DNA of 64,000 bases from G963422595 sp963422595 (GCA_963422595.1 OY730298.1:1674001-1738000); one strand, 5' to 3'. Numbered from the stretch's first letter, positions 1 through 8,656 are shown. The notes: generated by a model not told the origin, from the letters alone. Program-made: numbers and translations.

Positions 1-457
1 ATTGCTGTCTGGACTTTTCCCGCACGCTTATCACGTCACGGGGAGATACATGATACGAAGGGATGTTCACTACTATGCCGTTCACTGCCATCGCTTTGTG
101 ACTGACAAGCTGCCGACACTCCGCACGGGTAACGCCAAAACCCATGCGATACGCCACGTTATCCAGCCGACACTCAAGTAGTTGTAGTAGGTTCTCGCCG
201 GTCGAACCCTTGAGACGTGACGCTTTTTTATAATAATTTCTGAATTGACGCTCCAGTATTCCATAAATTCTGCGTAACTTTTGCTTTTCTCTTAGTTGCA
301 TACCATAGTTGGAAATACGGCCACGCTTGTCTCCATGTTGCCCCGGCAGCTTGTCAATTTTACATTTTGAATCCAGCGACCGGGCCCGGCCCTTTAACAT
401 CAGGTCGGTGCCTTCGCGTCGACTGAGCTTACAAGTTGGTCCTAAATAACGTGCCAC
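1..457 (-). CDS. rpsD: 30S ribosomal protein S4 (partial, runs off left edge)
   Basis: Primary 16S rRNA-binding protein of the small subunit. In other gammaproteobacteria it is also the translational repressor of the alpha operon. The reading frame opens with GTG at 457 (MARYLGPTCKLSRREG), because an in-frame TAA lies just upstream and no ATG is available; an AAGAG-like ribosome site precedes it. About 152 codons are present out of roughly 206 expected, so the C-terminus lies outside the window. The frame is open throughout and holds the typical S4 segments LPGQHGDKRGR and YGMQLREKQKLRRIYG, followed by the start of the S4 RNA-binding domain (LECRLDNVAYRMGF). It lies 12 bp after rpsK in the alpha operon. 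Confidence 0.95.
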   Translation of the reverse strand, partial: MARYLGPTCKLSRREGTDLMLKGRARSLDSKCKIDKLPGQHGDKRGRISNYGMQLREKQKLRRIYGILERQFRNYYKKASRLKGSTGENLLQLLECRLDNVAYRMGFGVTRAECRQLVSHKAMAVNGIVVNIPSYHVSPRDVISVREKSRQQ

Positions 458-469
458 GTTGCTTTACTC

Positions 470-859
470 TTATACGCGACGGCGCTTGGCCGGACGACAA
501 CCGTTATGTGGAATCGGGGTGACATCATTTATGTTGGTGATTCTATACCCCACCGCGTTCAATGCGCGTACCGCCGATTCACGACCCGGCCCCGGCCCCT
601 TTACCTTTACTTCTAAATTTTTCAAACCGTACTCAAGCGCCGCCTGACCTGCTCGTTCGGCCGCAGTCTGGGCCGCAAATGGCGTGCTTTTACGGGAACC
701 ACGAAAGCCCGACCCACCAGCGGTGGCCCACGTTAGGGCATTACCCTGACGATCGGTGATGGTCACGATGGTGTTGTTAAAAGAAGCATGGATGTGCGCC
801 ACACCATCGGTAACGATACGTTTTACTTTCTTGCGCGTGCGGGTTGATGTTTTTGCCAT
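470..859 (-). CDS. rpsK: 30S ribosomal protein S11
   Basis: Platform protein of the 30S subunit that helps form the mRNA exit site. The 129-residue product equals the usual length. It has the conserved core HIHASFNNTIVTITDRQGN and the C-terminal DVTPIPHNGCRPAKRRRV. Second gene of the alpha operon, 27 bp downstream of rpsM and just before rpsD. Confidence 0.98.
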   Translation of the reverse strand: MAKTSTRTRKKVKRIVTDGVAHIHASFNNTIVTITDRQGNALTWATAGGSGFRGSRKSTPFAAQTAAERAGQAALEYGLKNLEVKVKGPGPGRESAVRALNAVGYRITNINDVTPIPHNGCRPAKRRRV

Positions 860-886
860 ATTTAATTGTCTGATATTGCTCGGTTG

Positions 887-1243
887 TTAGCGTTTTATCG
901 GGCGCCTGGGGCCCTTGCGGGTACGCGCATTAGTGCGCGTGCGTTGCCCCCGCAATGGCAAACCTCGTCGATGCCTGATACCTCGATAGGTACCCAGGTC
1001 CATCAGTCGCTTTATGTTTACCGTGGTTTCTCGACGCAGATCACCTTCGACACGATAGTTGCCGACTGCGGCACGCAAGCGAGTAACTTCATCCTCGCTA
1101 AGGTCTTTAATTTTGCTGCCAGACGAAATTCCCGCGGCCGCACATATCTTGCGAGAATTGGAGCGCCCAATTCCATAGATAGCGGTCAATGCAATTTCGG
1201 CGTGCTTATGCACCGGCACATTAATTCCAGCAATACGCGCCAT
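887..1243 (-). CDS. rpsM: 30S ribosomal protein S13
   Basis: Head protein of the 30S subunit that contacts 16S rRNA and forms bridges to the 50S subunit. The 118-residue product equals the family length. It starts MARIAGINVPVHKHAEIALT, has the helix-hairpin-helix segment YGIGRSNSRKIC, and ends in the basic tail GQRTRTNARTRKGPRRPIKR. First gene of the alpha operon. The 113 bp between it and rpmJ would be where an S4-binding leader sits in other gammaproteobacteria, but I could not assign that structure by eye. Confidence 0.98.
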   Translation of the reverse strand: MARIAGINVPVHKHAEIALTAIYGIGRSNSRKICAAAGISSGSKIKDLSEDEVTRLRAAVGNYRVEGDLRRETTVNIKRLMDLGTYRGIRHRRGLPLRGQRTRTNARTRKGPRRPIKR

Positions 1244-1356
1244 TTAAAAAATCCTTAATAAATCAATACCCGAGACTTTCCCGGGATCGCGAATTCTATC
1301 AGTCACGTTCATTAAATACACGGTCTTTATTCGTAAACTCTACATTCTTCGCTGCA

Positions 1357-1470
1357 TTAACCCTGGCGTTGCTTATGCCTGGGGTCTTTGCAGATTATGC
1401 GTACCACTCCATTGCGGCGCACCACCTTGCAATGCCGACACATTCTTTTTACGGAGGCTCGTACTTTCAT
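1357..1470 (-). CDS. rpmJ: 50S ribosomal protein L36 (zinc-binding type)
   Basis: A 37-codon gene read directly from the minus strand: ATG at 1470, TAA at 1357-1359, starting MKVRASVKRMCRHCKVV and ending CKDPRHKQRQG. It keeps the zinc ribbon (C-x2-C, then C-x4-H), so it is the zinc-dependent C+ form. It lies 9 bp after the secY stop, which is the standard end of the spc operon. Confidence 0.95.
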   Translation of the reverse strand: MKVRASVKRMCRHCKVVRRNGVVRIICKDPRHKQRQG

Positions 1471-1479
1471 GGCTGCCTG

Positions 1480-2823
1480 TTAACGTACCGCCCCAGATCG
1501 TCCATAGCCTCTTAAATTGGCCTTTTTCATCAAACCTTCATATTGATGAGACATTAAGTGCGCCTGTACCTGAGCCATAAAATCCATCACTACCACAACT
1601 ATAATTAACAGCGAGGTACCACCAAAATAAAATGGCACGCTAAATTTAAGAATAAGAAACTCAGGTAGCAGGCACACCAGGGTGATATAGACCGCACCCA
1701 CGGCAGTTAAGCGCGTAAGCACGGTATCAATATAACGAGCCGTTTGTTCGCCTGGACGTATGCCCGGGATAAAGGCGCCGGAACGCTTTAAGTTATCGGC
1801 AGTTTCCCGTGAGTCAAATACAATCGCGGTGTAAAAGAAGCAAAAGAATACAATCGCCAGCGCGTACAACATCACGTACAACGGCTGACCGGGAGAAATC
1901 GCCGTAGCAATATTTTGTAACCAGGAGAAACTGCCCGTTGAAGTGCTTGACCATTGCAGTAAAGTCGCCGGGAACAAAATAATGCTTGATGCGAAGATCG
2001 GCGGAATCACACCAGACATGTTGAGTTTGAGCGGCAAATGCGTCGATTGCGCCGCATACATCTTTCTACCCTGTTGGCGGCGCGCATAGTTGACCGTTAT
2101 ACGCCGCTGCGCCCTTTCTACAAAGATTACGAACGCGGTTACCGCAATCGCCATTAAAAATAGAAATAACGCAAAACCCTCACCCAGCGCGCCTTGAGTA
2201 ACCAAATCAAGCGTGCCGCCTATGGCCGCCGGCAGGCCTGCAACAATGCCTGCAAAAATAATAATCGAGATGCCATTGCCAATGCCCCGTTCGGTAATTT
2301 GCTCACCTAACCACATTAAAAATACGGTGCCGGTAACCAGGCTAACGGTGGCCGTAAAGATAAACCCTACACCAGGAGTAAGTGCCACTTGTTGGTTCTG
2401 TAGCGCAATGGAAACTCCAATGGCCTGAAACGTTGCCAGAAAAACGGTGCCATAGCGCGTGTATTGGGTAATCTTGCGCCGCCCAGCCTCACCTTCCTTT
2501 TTAAGCTCTTTCAAAGTCGGCACCACCGCGCTCATTAATTGCATAATAATAGAGGCGGAAATATATGGCATGATGCCAAGTGCCAGAATGCTAAGGCGTT
2601 GTAATGCACCCCCTGAGAACATGTTAAACATTCCCAATATGGTGCTGCTTTGTTGCTCGAAAAACCTCGCCATGGCGCCCGGGTCTATCCCAGGTACCGG
2701 AATATACGTGCCAATGCGGTATACGATAAGCGCAAACAATACAAAAAATAATCGCTTGCGCAGTTCTGTAACCTGTCCAAGCCCTGCCAGAGAACCGACG
2801 GCATTTGCAGCAGTTCGAGCCAT
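1480..2823 (-). CDS. secY: Protein translocase subunit SecY
   Basis: Central channel of the SecYEG translocon in the inner membrane, which passes unfolded preproteins from SecA or the ribosome. The 447 residues match the usual size of about 440. The sequence has ten predictable membrane segments, the plug region after IPVPGIDPGAMARFF, and the cytoplasmic loop motifs QITERGIGNGISIIIF and RRITVNYARRQQGRKMY. Its ATG overlaps the rplO stop (TAATG), which suggests translational coupling. The partner secE is at 28112-28480. Confidence 0.98.
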   Translation of the reverse strand: MARTAANAVGSLAGLGQVTELRKRLFFVLFALIVYRIGTYIPVPGIDPGAMARFFEQQSSTILGMFNMFSGGALQRLSILALGIMPYISASIIMQLMSAVVPTLKELKKEGEAGRRKITQYTRYGTVFLATFQAIGVSIALQNQQVALTPGVGFIFTATVSLVTGTVFLMWLGEQITERGIGNGISIIIFAGIVAGLPAAIGGTLDLVTQGALGEGFALFLFLMAIAVTAFVIFVERAQRRITVNYARRQQGRKMYAAQSTHLPLKLNMSGVIPPIFASSIILFPATLLQWSSTSTGSFSWLQNIATAISPGQPLYVMLYALAIVFFCFFYTAIVFDSRETADNLKRSGAFIPGIRPGEQTARYIDTVLTRLTAVGAVYITLVCLLPEFLILKFSVPFYFGGTSLLIIVVVVMDFMAQVQAHLMSHQYEGLMKKANLRGYGRSGAVR

Positions 2824-3257
2824 TAGTCCGCGATCGTCCCCCCGGCCGCCTCAACTGCTTTTCTGGCACCTGGGGTAAATAATAGTCCCCTGGCTTTTAT
2901 CGCAGTTGTAATTTTTCCGGATTGCATCACTTTTACACGCTTGGCCGCAACATGCACTAATTTGGCCTCTTTCAATACTTCAATACTCACCACTTTGTCG
3001 CCAACCATAGCAAGTTCATGCAGACGTAGTTCAGCAGTGTTGCTGGCCTTGCGCGATCGAAACCCTACTTTGGGTAAACGTCTCTGTAATGGCATTTGAC
3101 CACCTTCAAAACCTACTTTGTGATAACCGCCTTTGCGTGAGCGCTGACCTTTATGCCCACGTCCACAGGTCTTGCCAAGCCCGCAGCCAATGCCCCGACC
3201 TGCACGTTTACGATTGTGGCGACTTCCAGTCGCCGGTTTCAGGCTATTTAAGCGCAT
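2823..3257 (-). CDS. rplO: 50S ribosomal protein L15
   Basis: Late-assembly 23S rRNA-binding protein of the large subunit. I place the start at ATG 3257 (MRLNSLKPATGSRHNRKRAG), which gives 144 residues, the usual length; an AAAGGAT ribosome site lies just upstream. The frame stays open 14 codons further up, but that extension has no match to the family. The basic glycine-rich N-terminal segment (GRGIGCGLGKTCGRGHKGQ) is typical. Confidence 0.96.
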   Translation of the reverse strand: MRLNSLKPATGSRHNRKRAGRGIGCGLGKTCGRGHKGQRSRKGGYHKVGFEGGQMPLQRRLPKVGFRSRKASNTAELRLHELAMVGDKVVSIEVLKEAKLVHVAAKRVKVMQSGKITTAIKARGLLFTPGARKAVEAAGGTIAD

Positions 3258-3285
3258 ATTTCTATCCTTTGATGTATACCCACGC

Positions 3286-3468
3286 TTACACTTCTTCAAC
3301 TTTTAACATGTAGCTTATTTTATCAATCATGCCACGATTTTCCGGGGTGTCTGTTACCGTCACGGGGTTGTGCATGCGTCGAATACCTAAACCACGCGCA
3401 CATGCCCGGTGCGCGGCACACCGTCCATTTAAGCTTTTGACTAAAGTTACTCTCAACTGTTTATTCAC
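3286..3468 (-). CDS. rpmD: 50S ribosomal protein L30
   Basis: Small large-subunit protein of 60 residues with a GTG start at 3468. It begins MNKQLRVTLVKSLNGR and continues with GLGIRRMHNPVTVTDTPENRGMI cut into the usual L30 fold. The position between rpsE and rplO is canonical for the spc operon. Confidence 0.94.
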   Translation of the reverse strand: MNKQLRVTLVKSLNGRCAAHRACARGLGIRRMHNPVTVTDTPENRGMIDKISYMLKVEEV

Positions 3469-3491
3469 GTGTACTCAACCCGGCAAAACGG

Positions 3492-3998
3492 CTATGACTG
3501 TATTTCCCCGACGCTCTTGCCGCGCTTTGCGGCGATATGCTCAGGCGACTGCATGCCGCACAGGGCATTGATCGTAGCACGCACAACGTTAATTGGATTT
3601 CTGGAACCAATACATTTTGATAGTACGTTCTTCACGCCAACGACTTCGAACACTGCGCGCATGGCGCCACCGGCAATAATGCCGGTACCAACGGCAGCCG
3701 GCTGCATGAATATTTTGGCGGCCCCATGCCTTCCAACCACCGGATAGTATAACGTCCCATCTTTTAACGGCACACGTTTTAGCCCTTTGCGCGCTCTTTC
3801 CATAGCCTTTTGAATGGCTGGCGGTACTTCACGAGCTTTGCCATAACCAACCCCAACTTTGCCGTTGCCATCTCCTACTACGGTAAGCGCGGTAAATCCA
3901 AATTGACGACCGCCTTTCACCACTTTGGCAACCCGATTGACGGCAACTAACCTCTCTTCAAGGCCATCAGATATTCTCGCAGGTTCATTCGTCGCCAT
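3492..3998 (-). CDS. rpsE: 30S ribosomal protein S5
   Basis: Small-subunit protein involved in decoding accuracy and mRNA helicase activity. The 168 residues match the family. It has the N-terminal double-stranded RNA-binding segment RLVAVNRVAKVVKGGRQF and the C-terminal domain with GIIAGGAMRAVFEVVGV. The position after rplR and before rpmD is standard. Confidence 0.97.
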   Translation of the reverse strand: MATNEPARISDGLEERLVAVNRVAKVVKGGRQFGFTALTVVGDGNGKVGVGYGKAREVPPAIQKAMERARKGLKRVPLKDGTLYYPVVGRHGAAKIFMQPAAVGTGIIAGGAMRAVFEVVGVKNVLSKCIGSRNPINVVRATINALCGMQSPEHIAAKRGKSVGEIQS

Positions 3999-4025
3999 AA
4001 TTATTTGCCCTTCAGTAGTATCCCG

Positions 4026-4379
4026 TTAAAACTTCAATCCTGCTGCCCGCGCCGCGTCCGCCAGGGCCTTCACGCGGCCATGGTACTTAAATCCGGAGCG
4101 GTCAAAAGCAACCTTTACTACACCTTTGTGTCGCGCGCGCTCTGCAATTATTTTCCCCACTAACCTGGCCGCTTCCAGATTCCCGGTATATTTGACGTTG
4201 CCACGCACTTCGGTATCAAGAGATGATGCGCTTACAATGGTCTCACCTTTCATTGGTGCAATTACCTGCGCGTAAATATGGCGCGGCGTACGATGCACGC
4301 ATAGGCGATGAGCGCGTAATTCCGCAATTTTACAGCGGGATTTGCACGCACGTCGTGATCTTGACCTGGCTTTGTTCAC
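4026..4379 (-). CDS. rplR: 50S ribosomal protein L18
   Basis: 5S rRNA-binding protein of the central protuberance, 117 residues as in E. coli. The start is GTG at 4379 (MNKARSRSRRACKSRCKI) and no closer ATG would keep the basic N-terminus. The hallmark HRLCVHRTPRHIYAQVIAP is present. Partners L5 and 5S rRNA belong to the same assembly module; rplE is in the same operon. Confidence 0.97.
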   Translation of the reverse strand: MNKARSRSRRACKSRCKIAELRAHRLCVHRTPRHIYAQVIAPMKGETIVSASSLDTEVRGNVKYTGNLEAARLVGKIIAERARHKGVVKVAFDRSGFKYHGRVKALADAARAAGLKF

Positions 4380-4400
4380 AAATATTCAGAATTGTTGGTT

Positions 4401-4928
4401 TTATTTTTTCCTGGCTTCTTTGCGAATGATTCTTTCTCCCGCATATTTAACGCCTTTGCCTTTGTAGGGCTCTGGCGGGCGATAAGCACGAATTTCCGCG
4501 GCAACTTGTCCAACTTTTTGTTTGTCTACTCCCCTTATTATTACCTCGGTTTGGCTGGGTGTCTCAATTTTGATTCCTTCCGGCACAATATAATGAACAG
4601 GATGAGAAAACCCTAAAGTCAAATGTAAGGTGTTGCCTTTAGATTGAGCACGATAGCCAACTCCGACGAGTTCCAGTTTGCGTTCAAAACCTTTGCTCAC
4701 TCCCTTAATCAGGTTGTTCATTAGCGACCGCATGGTGCCAGCCATTGCAGTATTGTTGGTTGCTTCAACCTGCACGCGCAACTGATTGTCTTTGTGCTCC
4801 ACACCCACGTCGCTATGGATGCGCATGGATATTTCGCCCATTGGGCCCGTTACCGCAAGCTGCTGGCCTTGCAGCTGTACTTCTACACCCGACAGTATTT
4901 GAATAGTTTGTTTCGCAATTCTTGACAT
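4401..4928 (-). CDS. rplF: 50S ribosomal protein L6
   Basis: Large-subunit protein near the GTPase centre and the sarcin-ricin loop. The 175 residues contain the two repeated alpha/beta domains. The C-terminal signature PPEPYKGKGVKYAGERIIRK is complete apart from species variation. It sits 20 bp downstream of rpsH. Confidence 0.97.
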   Translation of the reverse strand: MSRIAKQTIQILSGVEVQLQGQQLAVTGPMGEISMRIHSDVGVEHKDNQLRVQVEATNNTAMAGTMRSLMNNLIKGVSKGFERKLELVGVGYRAQSKGNTLHLTLGFSHPVHYIVPEGIKIETPSQTEVIIRGVDKQKVGQVAAEIRAYRPPEPYKGKGVKYAGERIIRKEARKK

Positions 4929-4948
4929 GTTGTTTGCCCACCAGGATG

Positions 4949-5344
4949 TTATTCAACCCTACACAAGACTTCACCACCGTGCCCCGCGGTACGCGCCGCA
5001 CGATCACTCATCACGCCTTTAGACGTGGATATAATCGCCACTCCCATACCACCGATTACTTTCGGCAAGTCGTCTACACTTTTATAAATGCGTAACCCTG
5101 GTCTGCTGACTCGTTGGAGCCTGGATATAACCGGCTTTCCCATATAGTATTTAAGCGTTATGCTCAACTCGGCTTTGACCCCATTCCTGTTTAGTATAAA
5201 TGCTTCGATAAAGCCCTCATCTTTCAATACTTCTGCAATCGCGACTTTCAAAGCAGATGCGGGCATTACCACAGTAATTTTTTTGGCGCTTTGTCCATTA
5301 CGGATACGCGTCAGCATGTCGGAAATGGGATCACCCATACTCAT
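4949..5344 (-). CDS. rpsH: 30S ribosomal protein S8
   Basis: Primary 16S rRNA binder and, in E. coli, the repressor of the spc operon through a site at the rplX-rplE junction. The 131 residues start MSMGDPISDMLTRIRNGQ and end with the family signature GVMSDRAARTAGHGGEVLC. ATG at 5344, with a second possible ATG two codons later. Confidence 0.97.
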   Translation of the reverse strand: MSMGDPISDMLTRIRNGQSAKKITVVMPASALKVAIAEVLKDEGFIEAFILNRNGVKAELSITLKYYMGKPVISRLQRVSRPGLRIYKSVDDLPKVIGGMGVAIISTSKGVMSDRAARTAGHGGEVLCRVE

Positions 5345-5368
5345 AAACTTTGTCCTGTTGTTACCTTG

Positions 5369-5674
5369 TTACCAACTTGCCTTGATCAAGCCAGGGATAT
5401 CGCCTCGCATCGCTGCCTCACGCAATTTATTTCGTCCTAAGCCAAATTTCCGATAAAAGCCCTTGGGTCGCCCGGTAAGACTACATCGATTACGCAGCCG
5501 CACCGGGCTTGCATTTTTAGGCAATTTTTGTAATTGCAAAATGGCTTCCTGTTTTGCCGCATAGCTGCTCGTTGGACTTTTTACCATGGCTTTCAATTCG
5601 GTGCGTTTGTCAGTGCAACGACGCACTTCTTTGTCGCGCTTTTTCTGTCGTTCCAGTATCGATTTTTTCGCCAT
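5369..5674 (-). CDS. rpsN: 30S ribosomal protein S14 (zinc-free form)
   Basis: Head protein of the 30S subunit. The 101 residues identify the long, zinc-independent form, because the CxxC pairs of the short form are absent. Conserved tail: RCSLTGRPKGFYRKFGLGRN. It lies between rplE and rpsH, as expected in the spc operon. Confidence 0.97.
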   Translation of the reverse strand: MAKKSILERQKKRDKEVRRCTDKRTELKAMVKSPTSSYAAKQEAILQLQKLPKNASPVRLRNRCSLTGRPKGFYRKFGLGRNKLREAAMRGDIPGLIKASW

Positions 5675-5702
5675 GTATTCCTGCCCTGTAGGTGATTACA
5701 CG

Positions 5703-6242
5703 CTAGCTCTTAAAAGGAAAACTAAAGGCCTCTAATAGCGCCTTAGCTTCTCCATCGGTGTTCGCAGACGTGGTAATGGCAATATCCATGCCACGAATTG
5801 CATCAATCTTGTCATAATCAATCTCGGGAAAGATAATTTGCTCGGAAACCCCTAAGCTATAGTTCCCGCGCCCATCAAACGCCCTGGCACTCAAGCCCCT
5901 GAAATCACGTATGCGTGGAATAGCAATACTGATCAGGCGATCCAGAAACTCGTACATGCGTGTGCTGCGCAGCGTAACTTTACAGCCAACTGGAAAACCG
6001 TCACGAATATTGAATCCAGCGATTGACTTTCTGGCATTGGTCACTATCGCTTTTTGTCCGGCAATTTGTTCCACGTCGGTAATTACCTTGTTAATTATTT
6101 TTTTATCGCGAACCGCTTCTCCAGCACCTGTATTCAGAGTAATTTTTTCAATGCGCGGTACTTGCATAATATTTTTATAGGCAAGTCTTTCCATGAGCTG
6201 CTTGCGAAGCGTGCGCGTATAGTAGTCTTGCAGTCTGGCCAT
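5703..6242 (-). CDS. rplE: 50S ribosomal protein L5
   Basis: 5S rRNA-binding protein that contacts P-site tRNA. The 179 residues match E. coli exactly in length. Signatures are MQVPRIEKITLNTGAGEAV and the C-terminal FPEIDYDKIDAIRGMDIAI. It follows rplX by 8 bp. In E. coli the S8 operator overlaps this junction; I have not been able to fold the equivalent here. Confidence 0.97.
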   Translation of the reverse strand: MARLQDYYTRTLRKQLMERLAYKNIMQVPRIEKITLNTGAGEAVRDKKIINKVITDVEQIAGQKAIVTNARKSIAGFNIRDGFPVGCKVTLRSTRMYEFLDRLISIAIPRIRDFRGLSARAFDGRGNYSLGVSEQIIFPEIDYDKIDAIRGMDIAITTSANTDGEAKALLEAFSFPFKS

Positions 6243-6250
6243 GTTGTTGA

Positions 6251-6568
6251 TTACACGTCCACAACTTCGCCGTTAGACTTAAAGTAGCGAACTTTTTTGT
6301 TGTCTTCTAAGGTCTTAAATCCGATTCTGTCGCCTTTGCCAGTGGCAGGATTGAATAACATTACGTTGGACGTATGAATCGGCATTTCCTGTTCATTGAT
6401 GCCCCCTGTAATACCGGTATTTGGGTTTGGCTTTTGGTGTTTTTTGACTAAATTTATGCCTTCTATAATTACTTTGTTGTCGTCAATAACTCTCAATACG
6501 GCACCGCGCCGGCCTTTGTCCTTGCCAGCGATTACCATTACGTCATCTCCTGTGCGTATTCTTCGCAT
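6251..6568 (-). CDS. rplX: 50S ribosomal protein L24
   Basis: Assembly-initiator protein of the 50S subunit, 105 residues. It has the N-terminal KOW motif (GDDVMVIAGKDKGRRGAVLR) followed by the conserved INLVKKHQKPNPNTG. It lies 65 bp downstream of rplN. Confidence 0.97.
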   Translation of the reverse strand: MRRIRTGDDVMVIAGKDKGRRGAVLRVIDDNKVIIEGINLVKKHQKPNPNTGITGGINEQEMPIHTSNVMLFNPATGKGDRIGFKTLEDNKKVRYFKSNGEVVDV

Positions 6569-6633
6569 GTTTAATTAGGTATGTCTCTGTTGTCCATAAA
6601 ACTCGCCACGCCACGGTTGCCTGTACCCGATTT

Positions 6634-7002
6634 TTATAAAACTTCCGGCGCTAAAGAGATAATTTTCATAAAGCGCTCGGTGCGCAGTTCGCGTGTCACT
6701 GGCCCAAAAATGCGCGTTCCTACCGGTTGTAATTGAGCACTAAGCAGTACTGCCGCGTTGTTGTCGAAGCGAATTGATGACCCATCAGAGCGTCGTATTC
6801 CTTTAGCTGTCCGTACTACCACAGCGTTATAAACTTCGCCTTTTTTTACTTTGCCTCGTGGAATGGCGTCTTTAACGCTCACTTTAATAATGTCGCCTAT
6901 CCCGGCATAGCGGCGGCGGGATCCACCAAGTACTTTAATACATTGCAGTTTGCGCGCGCCACTATTGTCTGCCACTTCCAGCATAGTTTGCATTTGAATC
7001 AT
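6634..7002 (-). CDS. rplN: 50S ribosomal protein L14
   Basis: Large-subunit protein at the subunit interface and the binding partner of the silencing factor RsfS. The 122 residues start MIQMQTMLEVADNSGARKLQ, the classic L14 opening, and contain GDIIKVSVKDAIPRGKVKKG. First gene of the spc operon, only 9 bp after rpsQ, so the S10 and spc units are probably co-transcribed. Confidence 0.97.
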   Translation of the reverse strand: MIQMQTMLEVADNSGARKLQCIKVLGGSRRRYAGIGDIIKVSVKDAIPRGKVKKGEVYNAVVVRTAKGIRRSDGSSIRFDNNAAVLLSAQLQPVGTRIFGPVTRELRTERFMKIISLAPEVL

Positions 7003-7011
7003 CGCCAGACC

Positions 7012-7287
7012 TCATCGCACCTGGGTTTCTACACCACGTTTGATTATTTCTACCAGTCGCCACGATTTTGTCTTTGACATGGGGCGGCATTCTTTAATGG
7101 CAACTTGATCACCTGCCGCACATTCATTATTTTCATCGTGTATATGTAATGTCGTGGAACGCCTTATGTATTTCGCGTACAAGGGATGCCTGACCTGACG
7201 TTCAAGTAACACTACCGCGCTCTTATTCATCCTGCTACTAATGACTTTGCCCTGCAGGGTGCGAACTTTTTTATTTTCTTCAGACAT
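7012..7287 (-). CDS. rpsQ: 30S ribosomal protein S17
   Basis: Primary 16S rRNA binder with an OB fold. The 91 residues carry LQGKVISSRMNKSAVVLLER and a C-terminal segment ending KSWRLVEIIKR. It is slightly longer than the 84-residue E. coli protein because of extra residues at both ends. Confidence 0.97.
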   Translation of the reverse strand: MSEENKKVRTLQGKVISSRMNKSAVVLLERQVRHPLYAKYIRRSTTLHIHDENNECAAGDQVAIKECRPMSKTKSWRLVEIIKRGVETQVR

Positions 7288-7334
7288 TCAAGTTTTTCCT
7301 GGTAACTTTAGTTATCCCTGGTAAATCGCCCGTT

Positions 7335-7535
7335 TCAGGATGCTTTTTGCGTGAGTTTTTCATTCATGACTGTCTTCACGCGCGCAATATTTCTTCGATT
7401 TAGCTTAAATTGGTGCACACGGCTTACCTGACCAATACCGCGCTGCATACACAAAGTAAATTGTTCTTTGCGTAACTCAAGTAGCTCTTTGTGCAGCTCC
7501 TCATGTGTTTTATTGCGTAGTTCTTCTGCCTTCAT
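7335..7535 (-). CDS. rpmC: 50S ribosomal protein L29
   Basis: Small helical-hairpin protein at the polypeptide exit tunnel, near the trigger factor docking site. It has 66 residues starting MKAEELRNKTHEELHKELLE, with the second helix VHQFKLNRRNIARVKTVMNE. It lies 10 bp downstream of rplP. Confidence 0.97.
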   Translation of the reverse strand: MKAEELRNKTHEELHKELLELRKEQFTLCMQRGIGQVSRVHQFKLNRRNIARVKTVMNEKLTQKAS

Positions 7536-7545
7536 GGTTCTTACT

Positions 7546-7959
7546 TTACATAACGCTGCGGGAAATAAAAGCCGTTTTTAGCGGTAGCTTGGCAGCGGCT
7601 AGACGAAATGCTTCTCTTGCGATTTGCTCGTCCACGCCTTCCATTTCGTATAACATTTTGCCCGGTTGAATCTTTACCACCCAATATTCAACGTTTCCCT
7701 TGCCTTTGCCTTGTCTGACTTCTAAAGGCTTTTTGGTGACCGGCACGTCAGGGAAAATTCGAATCCAAATTTTTCCGCCTCGTTTTACGTACCGCGTCAT
7801 GGCGCGCCGCGCCGCCTCTATCTGGCGTGCCGTAATGCGCCCTCGGGCGATAGCTTTCAGGCCATATTCACCAAAGCTGACTTTATTGCCGTTCAACGCC
7901 AGGCCGCGATTACGACCTTTTTGCTGTTTACGAAATTTTGTGCGTTTAGGTTGTAACAT
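7546..7959 (-). CDS. rplP: 50S ribosomal protein L16
   Basis: Large-subunit protein near the A-site and peptidyl transferase centre. The 137 residues begin MLQPKRTKFRKQQKGRNRG, and the loop GGKIWIRIFPDVPVTKKP is intact. It follows rpsC by 43 bp, which is wider than the usual close spacing in this operon. Confidence 0.97.
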   Translation of the reverse strand: MLQPKRTKFRKQQKGRNRGLALNGNKVSFGEYGLKAIARGRITARQIEAARRAMTRYVKRGGKIWIRIFPDVPVTKKPLEVRQGKGKGNVEYWVVKIQPGKMLYEMEGVDEQIAREAFRLAAAKLPLKTAFISRSVM

Positions 7960-8002
7960 CTCTAAACTCTATACTGTGTTTCATTTTTATATGTCTGCTG
8001 CG

Positions 8003-8656
8003 TTAATCTTTGGCGTCAATATCGAATACGTCGCCTTTGTAAATCCAGGTTTTTACCCCCAGAATTCCATATGTGGTTTTGGCTTCCGCAAAACCGTAGT
8101 CTATGTTGGCTCGTAAGGTGTGCAGGGGCACCCGACCTTCACGATACCACTCACTACGCGCAATCTCCGCACCATTCAAACGCCCCGCAACATTCACTTT
8201 TACGCCTAACGCACCCAGACGCATGGCGTTACTGACCGCTCGTTTCATGGCGCGACGGAACATGATGCGCCTCTCCAGTTGGTGCGCGATACTTTCGGCA
8301 ACAAGTTGCGCGTCGATTTCAGGTTTGCGTATTTCTTCGATATTGATTTTTACGTTATTCACGCTAAGGCCTGTACGCCGCGCAATCTCATAGCGCAAGG
8401 CTTCTATGTCTTCACCTTTTTTACCAATTACGATGCCCGGTCGTGCCGTATGTATGGTGATAAACGCCGCCCGGGCCGGCCGATTGATTTGAATGCGACT
8501 GACTGATGCCTGAGCAAGTTTTTTCCTTAAGTAATCCCGTATTTCCAGATCACTGCTTAGAAACTCGGCATATTCACTGCCGTCTGCGTACCACTTGGAG
8601 GTCCAATCAGTGGAGATTCCTAAGCGCATTCCAGTAGGGTGTACTTTCTGTCCCAT
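8003..8656 (-). CDS. rpsC: 30S ribosomal protein S3
   Basis: MRNA-entry-site protein of the 30S subunit. The 217 residues start MGQKVHPTGMRLGI. The KH-type RNA-binding domain has its GxxG loop in GIVIGKKGEDIE, and the C-terminal domain has SNAMRLGALGVKVNVAGRLN. The C-terminal tail is about 16 residues shorter than in E. coli. Confidence 0.97.
   Translation of the reverse strand: MGQKVHPTGMRLGISTDWTSKWYADGSEYAEFLSSDLEIRDYLRKKLAQASVSRIQINRPARAAFITIHTARPGIVIGKKGEDIEALRYEIARRTGLSVNNVKINIEEIRKPEIDAQLVAESIAHQLERRIMFRRAMKRAVSNAMRLGALGVKVNVAGRLNGAEIARSEWYREGRVPLHTLRANIDYGFAEAKTTYGILGVKTWIYKGDVFDIDAKD

Noticed and set aside
82..264. 60-codon minus-strand frame near the left edge
   Set aside because: It lies inside rpsD, which is read in another frame from GTG 457.
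2624..2869. 81-codon minus-strand frame over secY/rplO
   Set aside because: It is an out-of-frame shadow of secY with no family signature.
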